Below, in pieces: positions 25,776-34,670 of a stretch of DNA of 64,000 bases. The first letter of the stretch is position 1. Each line of letters begins with the position of its first letter. The notes under the pieces are model-generated. The model was not told the DNA's origin. It did not search any database and worked only from the letters and a program-made list of their open reading frames with translations. The position numbers and the translations under genes were made by a program. This DNA comes from Bradyrhizobium commune. GTDB lineage: Bacteria; Pseudomonadota; Alphaproteobacteria; Rhizobiales; Xanthobacteraceae. The stretch lies in the NCBI RefSeq assembly GCF_015624505.1, contig NZ_CP061379.1, positions 992,001 to 1,056,000 on the forward strand, in the 5' to 3' direction.

Positions 25776-26180
25776 ATGAGTGATTCGCTTGAGCGGCTAT
25801 ATCTGGCTGTGCTCGCGGCCAGGGACCTTGATCCAGAGACGTCGCGCACCGCGCGGCTGTATCAGCGCGGCCCGTCTAAAATGGCGAAGAAGCTCGCCGA
25901 AGAGGCCATCGAGGTCGCGATCGACGCGGTCAATGGCGACAGCCAGGCCGTCATCCGCGAAAGCGCCGACCTGCTCTACAATCTCACCGTGCTCTGGGCA
26001 TCGGCGGGCGTACGCCCCGAAGACGTCTGGCGCGAGATGTCGCGGCGCGAGGACATGCTGGGCATCGCCGAGAAGCTGCCGAAATCGCCGATGAAGCTGC
26101 CCAAAGTTGCCTCACCAAGCATCTCCAGTCGGCGGCCTATTGTCGCGCTCGAGGGCCGCGCGGCGCGCAAGCGGCACTAG
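25776..26180 (+). CDS. hisE: Phosphoribosyl-ATP diphosphatase-like protein (second HisE)
   Basis: 134 residues with the all-alpha MazG-like HisE fold: KMAKKLAEEAIEVAIDAV gives the metal-binding EExxE pattern and SADLLYNLTVLWASAGV the second helix with Asp. HisE hydrolyses phosphoribosyl-ATP to phosphoribosyl-AMP in histidine synthesis. No other his gene is nearby, and Bradyrhizobium/Rhodopseudomonas are known to carry two hisE copies, so this is probably the orphan copy. The C-terminal 35 residues (SPMKLPKVASPSISSRRP...) look non-conserved and basic. Confidence 0.82.
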   Translation: MSDSLERLYLAVLAARDLDPETSRTARLYQRGPSKMAKKLAEEAIEVAIDAVNGDSQAVIRESADLLYNLTVLWASAGVRPEDVWREMSRREDMLGIAEKLPKSPMKLPKVASPSISSRRPIVALEGRAARKRH

Positions 26181-26246
26181 GCGCCACCGGATCGTCACAA
26201 AACTCACGATGGACAAATCCGTCCCATGGTGCTTCATCGCGGCGCC

Positions 26247-26828
26247 ATGCTGAAACGTATCTACGACTGGTGCATCGACGCCGCCCACAAGCCCTACGCG
26301 CTCTGGATCATGGGTGCCGTGGCTTTCGCCGAAAGCTCCTTCTTTCCCGTTCCCCCGGACGTGATGCTGATCCCGATGTCGCTGGCGCGCCCGCAGCGCG
26401 CCTGGGTCTATGCGGCGGTCTGCACGGTGACGTCGGTAGTCGGCGGCCTGCTCGGCTACGCCATCGGCGCGCTGCTGTTCGACTCGGTCGGCCACTGGCT
26501 GATCCAGGTCTATGGCCTCGGCGACAAGGTCGACGCCTTCCGCGCCTCCTATGCCGAGTGGGGGGCGGTCATCATCCTGCTCAAGGGCCTGACCCCGATC
26601 CCCTACAAGCTCGTCACCATCACCTCGGGCTTTGCCGGCTACAATCTCGGCCTGTTCATCCTGTGCTCGATTATTGCGCGCGGCGGCCGCTTCTTCATCG
26701 TGGCGATCCTGCTCAACCGCTACGGCGACTGGATCCGGCAGAAGCTTGAGGAGCGTCTCGGATTGTGGGTCGCACTCGGCGCGCTGGTGCTGGTGCTCGG
26801 CTTCGTCGTCGCGATTAAGCTGATCTAG
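26247..26828 (+). CDS. DedA/YqaA-family inner-membrane protein
   Basis: 193 residues from ATG 26247; an in-frame ATG at 26226 would add seven residues and neither start has a strong ribosome-binding site. Four or five hydrophobic helices. The conserved AESSFFPVPPDVMLIPMSLARP and LLKGLTPIPYKLVTITSGFAG segments are the paired re-entrant motifs of the SNARE-associated/VTT (DedA, YqaA) superfamily, some members of which move undecaprenyl phosphate or lipids across the membrane. Specific substrate unknown. Confidence 0.88.
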   Translation: MLKRIYDWCIDAAHKPYALWIMGAVAFAESSFFPVPPDVMLIPMSLARPQRAWVYAAVCTVTSVVGGLLGYAIGALLFDSVGHWLIQVYGLGDKVDAFRASYAEWGAVIILLKGLTPIPYKLVTITSGFAGYNLGLFILCSIIARGGRFFIVAILLNRYGDWIRQKLEERLGLWVALGALVLVLGFVVAIKLI

Positions 26829-26882
26829 GATTTGGGTCCACAGCGCTTTGCCGCCACGCCAGCTTCGGTTACGGTTGCCGTC

Positions 26883-27419
26883 ATGATGGTTCGATCCGGC
26901 AATCCGGCGGTGCGGCTCGGGACGCTGATGTCAGCGGTGCTGCTGCTCCTGCTCGCTGCCGGCGGGACCGGTTGGCCGCAATCCGCGCCGCCGTCGCTCG
27001 GCCTCCAGGAGCAGGGGCCCCAGGCCGCGCCGCCACCGTCGACGCCAGCTCCCTCGGCGCCGGCGCGCGAGGACAATCCCGGGCTGTTCAACGAGATGGG
27101 CAAGCTGTTCGACAAGCTGCCCTCGATCCTGCCGCCGATCAAAAGCCCCAGCGAAACCATGAATGATTTGTCGCGGCTGGCGAGGCCGTCGACCATGGTG
27201 TCGGGTCGCATGGCCTGCCCGATCTCCTCCAACGGCGCGCCCGATTGCAAGCAGGCCGCCGACCAGCTCTGCCAGAGCAAGGGCTACAAGGAAGGCAAGA
27301 GCCTGAACGCCGACTCAGCCGAGAAATGCTCGGCCAAGGTTTTGATTCCTGGACGGCAGCGCAAGCCGGACGACTGCCGCACCGATACTTTCGTGACCAA
27401 CGCGCTGTGCCAGAACTGA
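26883..27419 (+). CDS. Secreted Pro-rich protein with C-terminal cysteines
   Basis: 178 residues from ATG 26883 (26886 is an equal choice). Signal or anchor up to LLLLLAAGGTGWPQ, a Pro/Ala/Ser linker (AAPPPSTPAPSAPA), then a region with six Cys residues (MACPI, PDCKQ, QLCQS, EKCSA, DDCRT, LCQN). No known domain. It sits 32 bases before the aspartase gene on the same strand and may be co-transcribed. Confidence 0.68.
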   Translation: MMVRSGNPAVRLGTLMSAVLLLLLAAGGTGWPQSAPPSLGLQEQGPQAAPPPSTPAPSAPAREDNPGLFNEMGKLFDKLPSILPPIKSPSETMNDLSRLARPSTMVSGRMACPISSNGAPDCKQAADQLCQSKGYKEGKSLNADSAEKCSAKVLIPGRQRKPDDCRTDTFVTNALCQN

Positions 27420-27451
27420 TGGCGCCGCGAGCAACTCTTGAAGGAGCGCCC

Positions 27452-28852
27452 ATGAGCCGTACGGAGCAGGATTTCCTCGGACAGCGTGAAATCGCCGACG
27501 ACATCTACTACGGCGTCCAGACCATCCGCGGGAAGGAGAACTTCCACATCACCGGCATTCCGATGAACCAGGAGCCTTACTTCGTGAAGGCGCTCGGTTA
27601 CGTCAAGAAGGCCGCTGCCATGGCGAACCGCGACCTCGGCGCTGTCGATGCCAAGGTTGCGGACGCGATTATCCTCGGCTGCGACCGCGTCATCGCCGGC
27701 GACATGATGGATCAGTTCGTCACCGACTTCATCCAGGGCGGCGCCGGTACCTCGACCAACATGAACGCCAATGAGGTGATCGCCAATCTCGCGCTGGAAT
27801 CGCTCGGCTTCAACAAGGGCGACTACCAGCACGTCAGCCCCAACGACCACGTCAATTACGGCCAGTCCACCAACGACACCTATCCGACCGCGTTTCGGCT
27901 GGCGCTGATCCTACGGCTTGAGAGCTACATGACGGCGCTGCGCCAGCTCCAGGAGGCCTTCTTCGCCAAGGGGCGCGAGTTCGAGCGCGTGCTGAAGATG
28001 GGTCGCACGCATCTCCAGGACGCGGTGCCGATGTCGCTCGGCGCCGAATTCCGCGGCTGGGGCACCACGATCGGCGAGGAAGTGGACCGCATCTCGGAAG
28101 CGCGCGCGCTGCTGCGCGAGATCAATCTCGGCGCCACCGCGATCGGCACGTCGGTGACGGCTGCCGTCGGCTATCCCAAGCTCGCGGTCCGGCATCTGAG
28201 TGCGCTGACCGGCGTCGACTTCATTCTCGCCGGCGATCTCGTCGAGGCGACGTCGGATACCGGCGCCTATGTGCAGCTCTCCGGCGTGCTGAAGCGCACC
28301 GCGAGCAAACTCACGAAGATCTGCAACGACATCCGCCTGCTCGCCTCCGGACCGCGCGCCGGCTTCAACGAGATCAACCTGCCGCAGCTTCAGCCGGGCT
28401 CCTCGATCATGCCTGGCAAGGTCAATCCGGTGATCCCCGAAGTGGTCAACCAGACCAGCTTCCTCGTCATTGGTCTCGATACCACCGTCACGCTCGCGGC
28501 CAGCGCCGGCCAGCTCCAGCTCAACGTGATGGAGCCGGTGATCTCGTTCGCGCTGTTCTTCTCGATCCGCACCATGGAGCGCGCCGTCAACAGCCTGCGC
28601 GAGAATTGCATCGTCGGCATCACCGCCAACGAGGAGCACACCCGCAACATGGTGCTGAATTCGCTCGGCATCGTCACGGTGCTGAAGCCGCTGCTCGGCT
28701 ACAAGCAATGCGCCGAGATCGCGCGCGAGGGCTACAAGAGCGGCAAGTCGCTGCACCAGATCGTCGTGGTCGAGCGCAAGCTGCTGACGCAGGAAAAATG
28801 GGACGAGATGTTCTCGTTCGAGCGGCTGATCAATCCGGATATGATTGGGTAG
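27452..28852 (+). CDS. aspA: Aspartate ammonia-lyase
   Basis: A 466-residue member of the aspartase/fumarase superfamily that converts L-aspartate to fumarate and ammonia, cytoplasmic homotetramer. The catalytic loop GSSIMPGKVNP covers 316-326, and QSTNDTYPTA and GAGTSTNMNANEV are the other two conserved regions. Aspartase is favoured over fumarase C by the YYGVQTIRGKENF N-terminus and the NQTSFLVIG segment after the loop. ATG 27452 has AAGGAG eight bases before it. Confidence 0.88.
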   Translation: MSRTEQDFLGQREIADDIYYGVQTIRGKENFHITGIPMNQEPYFVKALGYVKKAAAMANRDLGAVDAKVADAIILGCDRVIAGDMMDQFVTDFIQGGAGTSTNMNANEVIANLALESLGFNKGDYQHVSPNDHVNYGQSTNDTYPTAFRLALILRLESYMTALRQLQEAFFAKGREFERVLKMGRTHLQDAVPMSLGAEFRGWGTTIGEEVDRISEARALLREINLGATAIGTSVTAAVGYPKLAVRHLSALTGVDFILAGDLVEATSDTGAYVQLSGVLKRTASKLTKICNDIRLLASGPRAGFNEINLPQLQPGSSIMPGKVNPVIPEVVNQTSFLVIGLDTTVTLAASAGQLQLNVMEPVISFALFFSIRTMERAVNSLRENCIVGITANEEHTRNMVLNSLGIVTVLKPLLGYKQCAEIAREGYKSGKSLHQIVVVERKLLTQEKWDEMFSFERLINPDMIG

Positions 28853-28866
28853 GCGGTCCCTCCTCT

Positions 28867-28906
28867 CGTCATTCCGGGCTCGCGCTTCGCGCGCCCGGGA
28901 ATGGCG
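28867..28906. repeat. Hairpin repeat, CGTCATTCCGGG type
   Basis: CGTCATTCCGGGCTCGCGCTTCGCGCGCCCGGGAATGGCGG is a near-complete inverted repeat just after the aspA stop. The same family occurs at 59676-59717 and 63948-63992. Confidence 0.8.
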
Positions 28907-28971
28907 GAAGAACGAATTCCGCGCGTTGGAATTGCGGTAACCGCATCCGTGGCGGTACCATAACGCAATAC

Positions 28972-29000
28972 TTGACAGTGGAAAGATTGCCTTGTTGGTA
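28972..29000 (+). promoter_or_regulatory. Probable promoter of the nitronate monooxygenase operon
   Basis: TTGACA (28972-28977), 17 bases, TTGGTA (28995-29000); the -10 is imperfect. The start of transcription would be about 38 bases before ATG 29046. Confidence 0.45.
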
Positions 29001-29045
29001 TGGTCTCCAACTCCAATTTGACCGCCAGAAGAGGATCGCTCCGCA

Positions 29046-30014
29046 ATGTCCATGCTCGCTCTGTTCAAGGGACGCCTGTCGATCCCCGTGATCGGTTCGC
29101 CGCTCTTCATCATCTCGGTGCCCGATCTCGTCATCGCACAGTGCAAGGCAGGCGTGGTCGGCTCATTCCCGGCGTTGAATGCGCGGCCGCCGGAATTGCT
29201 CGACGAATGGCTGGCGCGGATCACGGAAGAGCTCGCGGCCTATGACCGCGCCCATCCTGACAAGCCGTCAGCGCCGTTCGCGGTCAACCAGATCGTGCAC
29301 AAGTCGAACAACCGGCTCGACCACGACATGCAGCTCTGCGCCAAGTACAAGGTGCCGATGATCATCTCCTCGCTCGGTGCGCGCGAGGAGCTGAACCAGG
29401 CCGTTCACGGCTGGGGCGGCATCGTCTTCCACGACGTCATCAACCAGAAATTCGCCCACAAGGCGATCGAGAAGGGCGCCGACGGCCTGATCCTGGTCGC
29501 GGCCGGCGCCGGCGGTCATGCCGGCACCATCTCGCCGCTCGCCTTCGTTGCCGAGACGCGAAAATGGTTCGACGGCCCGATCGCGCTGTCGGGCGCGATC
29601 GGCAACGGCAAGGCGATCCGCGCCGCGCGCATTCTCGGCGCCGACTTCGCCTATATCGGCTCGGCTTTCATTGCGACCAAGGAAGCCAACGCCGTCGAGA
29701 AGTACAAGGAGATGATCGCGGGCTCGACGGCCGACGACATCGTCTATTCCAACCTCTTCACCGGCGTGCACGGCAATTATCTCAAACCGTCGATCCTGGC
29801 CGCCGGCATGGATCCGGAAAACCTGCCGACCTCCGATCCCTCCAAGATGAACTTCGGCACGGACGCCTCCGGTGAGCGCGCCAAGCCGAAGGCCTGGAAG
29901 GAGATCTGGGGCTCAGGCCAGGGCATCGGCAGCGTCGAGGGCATTGTGTCCGCGGCCGAGATGATCGCGCGCTTCAAGAAGGAATATGACGAGGCGATCG
30001 ATCCGCCGTTGTGA
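29046..30014 (+). CDS. Nitronate monooxygenase (2-nitropropane dioxygenase family)
   Basis: A 322-residue FMN-dependent TIM-barrel enzyme that oxidises alkyl nitronates such as propionate-3-nitronate. The catalytic His158 lies in AAGAGGHAG, FMN-binding loops are AVNQIVHKSN and GAIGNGKAIRAARILGADFAYIG, and the opening PVIGSPLFIISVPDL matches class I enzymes. AGAGGA lies upstream of ATG 29046. Its stop overlaps the thioesterase start, so the two are co-translated. Confidence 0.88.
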   Translation: MSMLALFKGRLSIPVIGSPLFIISVPDLVIAQCKAGVVGSFPALNARPPELLDEWLARITEELAAYDRAHPDKPSAPFAVNQIVHKSNNRLDHDMQLCAKYKVPMIISSLGAREELNQAVHGWGGIVFHDVINQKFAHKAIEKGADGLILVAAGAGGHAGTISPLAFVAETRKWFDGPIALSGAIGNGKAIRAARILGADFAYIGSAFIATKEANAVEKYKEMIAGSTADDIVYSNLFTGVHGNYLKPSILAAGMDPENLPTSDPSKMNFGTDASGERAKPKAWKEIWGSGQGIGSVEGIVSAAEMIARFKKEYDEAIDPPL

Positions 30015-30811
30015 TGAATGCCGTCAACAGTGAACCCATGACCGCCATCTACCGCGTCGACGGCAACAGCGTCGTCACCAGCCCGGACGCCGCGGGTCCG
30101 TGGGATCGGCGCATGCAGCACGGCTCCGCACCGGCGTCGCTGGTGACATGGGCGGCCGAGCGGATTCCGACACAGGTCGCGATGCATATCGCGCGCGTCA
30201 CCATCGATTTGATGCGCCCCGTACCGGTGGCGCCGCTCACGATTGAGACCGAGGTTTTGCGCGAGGGGCGCAAGATCCAGCTCTGCGAAGTCAAGCTGCT
30301 GGCCGACGGCGTGCAGGTCGTCGGCGCCACCGTGTTGAAGATCAAGTCGCAAGCGCAGGCACTGCCGGACGATGTGAAGGAATTGCCGGTGACCTTGCCG
30401 TCGCCGGAGGACTCGCTGGTCGAGGATGGCCATGCCGCTACCAGCCCCTTCGTGCGCTCGGTTTCGATGCGCGCCGCGCGCGGCCGTTTCGGCCAGGCCG
30501 GCGCCGGCGCGATCTGGTTTCGTGTCGACCATCCGCTGGTCGAAGCCGAAGCCGTCTCCCAGGCGATGCGCGCCGTGGTCGCCGCCGATTTCTCCAATGG
30601 CACCGCCTCGACGCTCGATTTTCGCGTCTGGACCTTCATCAACGCCGATCTCACCGTGAACTTTGCGCGCCAGCCGGTCGGCGAATGGATCTTGCTCGAC
30701 GGCGAGTCCTGGATCGGTCCTGATGGCGCTGGCCTTGCGATGTCGCGGCTCGCCGACCGCCAGGGCTATTTTGGCCGCGCGGTGCAGAGCCTGGTGATCG
30801 AGAAGCGGTAG
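30014..30811 (+). CDS. Acyl-CoA thioesterase family protein (double hotdog)
   Basis: 265 residues from ATG 30014, which overlaps the preceding stop (TGATG). Two hotdog halves: residues about 15-120 with GSAPASLVTWAAER and VTIDLMRPVP, and about 165-265 with SNGTASTLDFRVWTFINADLTVNFARQP, which is the TesB-like arrangement. Cytoplasmic thioester hydrolase; substrate unknown. An internal ATG at 30038 is possible. Confidence 0.82.
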   Translation: MNAVNSEPMTAIYRVDGNSVVTSPDAAGPWDRRMQHGSAPASLVTWAAERIPTQVAMHIARVTIDLMRPVPVAPLTIETEVLREGRKIQLCEVKLLADGVQVVGATVLKIKSQAQALPDDVKELPVTLPSPEDSLVEDGHAATSPFVRSVSMRAARGRFGQAGAGAIWFRVDHPLVEAEAVSQAMRAVVAADFSNGTASTLDFRVWTFINADLTVNFARQPVGEWILLDGESWIGPDGAGLAMSRLADRQGYFGRAVQSLVIEKR

Positions 30812-30921
30812 GCAGCAGGGTTAATCCCGCATAGCTCCGCACCGGCGCCCTTAACGGCAGATTAACCATCGCCCGCCAAGAATCCCCTCACGGCCGCCAA
30901 TCGGACCGAGAGGGACAGGCG

Positions 30922-31170
30922 ATGGACTTCGATATTCTCAACTCCAAGACTCAGGCTTCGCTGGATGAGATCCGCGTCCGTGTGGCACACGCGCTGGCCC
31001 GTCATCCGCTTTGCCGCAATGTCCGCTTCGACATCGTCAGCGTTCCCCGCACGCGCCGCGGCGGCAATTGGACGGTGACGCTGCAATCGGTCGAGCCCCG
31101 CGCGGTCTGGGAGGCCTCCGAGATCGTCGCCGACATCCAGGACGCCTACGATCTGGCGCTAGCCGCCTGA
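30922..31170 (+). CDS. Small conserved-looking protein of unknown function
   Basis: 82 residues with no signal peptide or membrane segment; predicted alpha/beta (DEIRVRVAHALARHP, then NVRFDIVSVPRTRRGGNWTVTL). A GAGAGGGACAGG ribosome-binding region precedes ATG 30922. Stands alone. Real-gene support comes from the ribosome-binding site and normal codon use; function unknown. Confidence 0.6.
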   Translation: MDFDILNSKTQASLDEIRVRVAHALARHPLCRNVRFDIVSVPRTRRGGNWTVTLQSVEPRAVWEASEIVADIQDAYDLALAA

Positions 31171-31277
31171 TTTCACTTCGGTTTTCGGCCTGGTCGCCAC
31201 AGGCATGGTGATTGTCGCAGCCGAGGCACACCCAAGCCTTAATTAGCGCCCTTTTTCCGGGCAACGTTAACAACATC

Positions 31278-32018
31278 GTGAAGCGGCCGCTCCCGGAGAG
31301 ACGTTTGTCCAGAGCCATCACCATCATCGTGCTGACCTGCTTCCTCGTCCTGGGCGCCGCCACCACCGCCATCCTCGGCCGCGACAGCGTGCCCAGCGTC
31401 AGCGCCGAGATGATCAGCCAAATCCCCGCGCCCAAAGCGCTCGCCGCCAACCGCGCGGCCAAGGCCGATCGGCTGGTTCCGACGCTGGCGCTCGCCTCTG
31501 CTGCGATCGAGCCGGTGCAGGTTCCAGCCGACAAGCTTTCGCAGGCGCCGGTGCTGACCGAGCCGCTGCGCCAGGCCTTTGCCGCGGCCACGCCGTCTGA
31601 TTTCCCGATGCCCAAGGCCAACGTCAACGAAGCGCCCGCCGTTGCGGAAGCTCCCGCCCCGGTCGAGGCTCCGGCCAAGCCGAAGGTCGTCGCAAAGCCG
31701 CAGCCGCAAAAATCCTACTCGCTGCTCTCCGACGTGCAGATCTCCGGCATCAAGGATCGGCTGAAGCTGTCGTCGTCGCAGGAATATTACTGGCCCTCGG
31801 TCGAAACCGCGCTGCGCAACGTCGCCCGCAAGATCCAGGCGAACAGGCTTTCGAACCCGAATGTGCAGGGCGTACCGATCGATCCGAATTGCGACGAGGT
31901 CCAGCAGCTGAAATCGGCCGCGATGCCGCTGTTGTTCCAGCTGCGTGACGACCAGAAAGAGGAAGTGCGCAAGCTCGCCCGCATCATCGGGCTGGAAAAG
32001 GTCGCACAACAGATCTGA
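31278..32018 (+). CDS. Membrane-anchored protein with Ala/Pro-rich linker
   Basis: 246 residues from GTG 31278; TTG 31305, which has GGAGAG six bases before it, is an equally good start. A single transmembrane segment (SRAITIIVLTCFLVLGAATTAIL) anchors it; an Ala/Pro/Val-rich stretch (EAPAVAEAPAPVEAPAKPK) links to a C-terminal alpha-helical domain beginning SLLSDVQISGIKDRLKLSSSQEYYWP. That domain resembles the Spy/LTXXQ-like helical repeats (LSSSQ, LRDDQKEEVRKL), but the similarity is weak. Periplasmic, function unknown. Confidence 0.65.
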   Translation: MKRPLPERRLSRAITIIVLTCFLVLGAATTAILGRDSVPSVSAEMISQIPAPKALAANRAAKADRLVPTLALASAAIEPVQVPADKLSQAPVLTEPLRQAFAAATPSDFPMPKANVNEAPAVAEAPAPVEAPAKPKVVAKPQPQKSYSLLSDVQISGIKDRLKLSSSQEYYWPSVETALRNVARKIQANRLSNPNVQGVPIDPNCDEVQQLKSAAMPLLFQLRDDQKEEVRKLARIIGLEKVAQQI

Positions 32019-32104
32019 CGCGCAGGTTCCTCAAGGGAACCGCGCGCGCATCAGGAACATCCGGCAATCGACAGGCGTTGCCCGCTCCAAACAGGAGTGG
32101 ACCA

Positions 32105-32779
32105 ATGCGCGCCTCGACAGCCTATTTCGTCGGTGCCGGATCGATCGTCGCCGCCATCGCCATTGGTCTCGGCGGCGGCATCGTCGCCGGCAACATCATG
32201 CAACCGATCGCGCCCAAGCAGGGGCCGGACAACAGCAGGATGGCGCAGCGCGCTGAGGCGGCCGCCGCCACAACCACAACGAACGCGCCGCCGGCGCGCG
32301 TCCAATATCTCGCCGGCTCGCAAACCTTTGGCGCGGTGACCGCCACGCCCGCGCAGGCGCGTGACGAGGCAAAGCCTGAGGTGAAGCCCGACCCGCAGGC
32401 CGTTCAGGCGAAGGCAGAACCGCCGGCGCCGCCAGCTCCGCAGACCGCCGCGGTCGAGCCGCCGAAGCCGGCCCCGGCATCGCCTCCGCAAGTTGCAAAA
32501 CCCGTCGAGCAGCAGGCATCGACCGAGCCGGCGTCCTCGCCTGACAACGCCTATGCCAAGGCCAGAGATTCTGACGTGAAGCGTGCAGCGTCCGAGCGGC
32601 GACGCGCGGAGCGGCGCGAGCGCTGGGCCGAGCGCCGTCATTATGACACGCGCACGACGCGCGACCCGACCGATTGGGATGACGTCGCGCGCAGCGTTCG
32701 CGCCGATTCCGACGCACGTGATGTTGTCGTGAGCCGACCGCGCAACGGTTTCAGGTTGTTCGGTCCGGACGACGATTGA
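32105..32779 (+). CDS. Membrane-anchored Pro/Ala-rich protein with a basic tail
   Basis: 224 residues from ATG 32105 with AGGAGTGG upstream. N-terminal transmembrane helix (AYFVGAGSIVAAIAIGLGGGIVAGNIM), then about 90 residues of Ala/Pro/Lys/Glu repeats (PAPPAPQTAAVEPPKPAPAS), then an Arg-rich stretch (ERRRAERRERWAERRH) and a terminal acidic FGPDDD. No domain recognised. It follows the preceding anchored protein by 86 bases and may belong with it. Confidence 0.6.
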   Translation: MRASTAYFVGAGSIVAAIAIGLGGGIVAGNIMQPIAPKQGPDNSRMAQRAEAAAATTTTNAPPARVQYLAGSQTFGAVTATPAQARDEAKPEVKPDPQAVQAKAEPPAPPAPQTAAVEPPKPAPASPPQVAKPVEQQASTEPASSPDNAYAKARDSDVKRAASERRRAERRERWAERRHYDTRTTRDPTDWDDVARSVRADSDARDVVVSRPRNGFRLFGPDDD

Positions 32780-32916
32780 TCGGAGCTGGTTGAGCGTCAC
32801 GCCGCGCACGCGATCGTGAGCGGCGGTTCGTTCTCCGGACGCGCCTGCCGCAAATTTCAACTTCCGGATGATGCTGGTCCAAGGCATGATTGACGCAGCC
32901 AGCCAGAGGCCGCGTC

Positions 32917-34659
32917 ATGGGAGTAGCGCTGCTAGCTTGGGGACGCTTCTTCGGTCCGCGCGGCGAACGCGTGACCGTGCCGGCGCCGGTCGACGGACAC
33001 GGCGCGCCATGGTTGCTTGATTTCCTCGCGACACACTTGCGCGCGCTGCGCAATGTCGGCTTCACTGCGATCCAGCTGCCTCCAACGTCGAAGGCGCAAG
33101 GCGGCGCGGGGCCGGGCTGTGACGGCTATGGCGTGTTCGATCCGCGCGACATCGGCAGCAAGAACCAGCAAAACTCTCTCGCCACGCGCTACGGCCCCAA
33201 GGCGTCGCTGACGCGTCTGGTTGCCGTCGCACACGCCTGCGATATCGACGTCTATCTCGATCTCGTTCTGCATCAGCGCATCGGGGAGAATGGCGGGCCT
33301 GGCGTGTTTCGCTATCTCGGCGCGGACGGCCACACGCTGAACGGCAGACGCACCACCGCGCCCGGCTGGTTTCGCGGCGTGCCGCCGGACAATCTGCCCG
33401 ACGATGACGTGCCGAGCCCGCCCGACGATTTTCCGTTCGGTCGCGAATTGTCCTACCAGCATTGCCGACCGCCGCGCGTGACAATCGAGGATGCGCTCGA
33501 TTTCGGCGAATGGGTGTTCCGCACGACTGGCGCGGACGGCGCGCGCTTCGACGACGTCAAAGGCACCTGGGCACCCTTCGTTCGCGAATTCATGACCCAC
33601 GGAATCATGGCATCGAAATTCTTCTACTCGGAGTTTTTCGACGGCAATCGCGCGATCCTCAATGGCTGGGCGACGCAGTCGCCGCTGAGCGGCCGCTCGC
33701 TCGTGGCCGACTTCCCGATGCATTGGGCGCTGCAATCGGCCTGCGACGGCGGCAGTGCCCGCGTGCTCGACGGCGCCGGCTATACCAGCTGGCGTCCCGA
33801 TCTCACCTGCACCTTCGTCGACAATCCTGATACCGATACCTCGCCGGGCCAGCAGGTCATCAGCAACAAGCTGCTCGCCTACGCCTTCCTGCTCTCGATC
33901 GAAGGCTATCCCTTCGTCTACGGCAAGGACTACTTTCCGCCCAGCGTCTGGCCGGGCGCCTACGGACTGAAGCGGTGGATCGACAATCTGATCTGGGTCC
34001 ACGAGCACCTCGCCAACGGGCCGACCAGCACGCGGTTTCTCGATGACAAGGTCGTGGTGCTGGAGCGGGCCGGCACTCCTGGTCTCCTGACTGCGCTCAA
34101 TTTCGACACGATGAACGCGCGCCCGATCAGTTGCCAGACCGCGTTCGGAGCCAACGTCCAGTTGCACGACTACACCGGTCATCACGACGACATCCGGACT
34201 GACGGGAATGGCGTCGCGAGCTTCACGATTCCGAGCAACGCTTTCAGCAAGGGCCAGAGCTATCTGTGCTTCTCGCGCGCCGGCCTGAATTTTGCGTCGG
34301 TCCGCCACGCGCGCCACACCACGCAGACCATCTTGGGTGCTGCCGATCTCGATACGCCGCCGGCGACCAATGCCGAGATGGAGACGGGACGAATCTGGGT
34401 GGAGCAGGGCAGCAAGATCACACTGCGGGTTGGCCTCGATCGGCACGGCGTGCCGGCAGATGGCGCGCTCAAGGTCACCGTCACCGACGCGCAAAGGCAC
34501 GGCGTGGTCGAGGCACTGTGCAGCGACGACCATGTCAGCGCCGAAGGCACGGCCGGCGCGGCGGGCGAATATCATATCCGCGTCGCGGGCCGGCAGTTGC
34601 CGGACCACGGCGCCGCTTTTTCGATCGACGTCACCTACCTTGCCCCACAAATCGTTTGA
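32917..34659 (+). CDS. GH13 alpha-amylase-like glycosidase (subfamily 5-like) with altered motifs
   Basis: 580 residues from ATG 32917 (CCAGAGG upstream), no signal peptide, so cytoplasmic. The (beta/alpha)8 catalytic domain resembles intracellular amylases of GH13_5: GYGVFDPRDIG near 72, TRYGPKASL near 92, and FGEWVFRTTGADGARFDD before the nucleophile. Catalytic residues are Asp212 (ARFD), Glu239 (YSEFFDG) and Asp305 (VDNPD). Two conserved positions differ: region I reads LDLVLHQ (Asp115) instead of xDxVxNH, and region IV has Pro304 where FVDNHD has His. Residues 470-580 look like a beta-sandwich appendage. A tight downstream gene encodes a membrane protein. Substrate unknown; it could be degraded in activity. 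Confidence 0.78.
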   Translation: MGVALLAWGRFFGPRGERVTVPAPVDGHGAPWLLDFLATHLRALRNVGFTAIQLPPTSKAQGGAGPGCDGYGVFDPRDIGSKNQQNSLATRYGPKASLTRLVAVAHACDIDVYLDLVLHQRIGENGGPGVFRYLGADGHTLNGRRTTAPGWFRGVPPDNLPDDDVPSPPDDFPFGRELSYQHCRPPRVTIEDALDFGEWVFRTTGADGARFDDVKGTWAPFVREFMTHGIMASKFFYSEFFDGNRAILNGWATQSPLSGRSLVADFPMHWALQSACDGGSARVLDGAGYTSWRPDLTCTFVDNPDTDTSPGQQVISNKLLAYAFLLSIEGYPFVYGKDYFPPSVWPGAYGLKRWIDNLIWVHEHLANGPTSTRFLDDKVVVLERAGTPGLLTALNFDTMNARPISCQTAFGANVQLHDYTGHHDDIRTDGNGVASFTIPSNAFSKGQSYLCFSRAGLNFASVRHARHTTQTILGAADLDTPPATNAEMETGRIWVEQGSKITLRVGLDRHGVPADGALKVTVTDAQRHGVVEALCSDDHVSAEGTAGAAGEYHIRVAGRQLPDHGAAFSIDVTYLAPQIV

Positions 34660-34670
34660 GAGGGAGCCCC

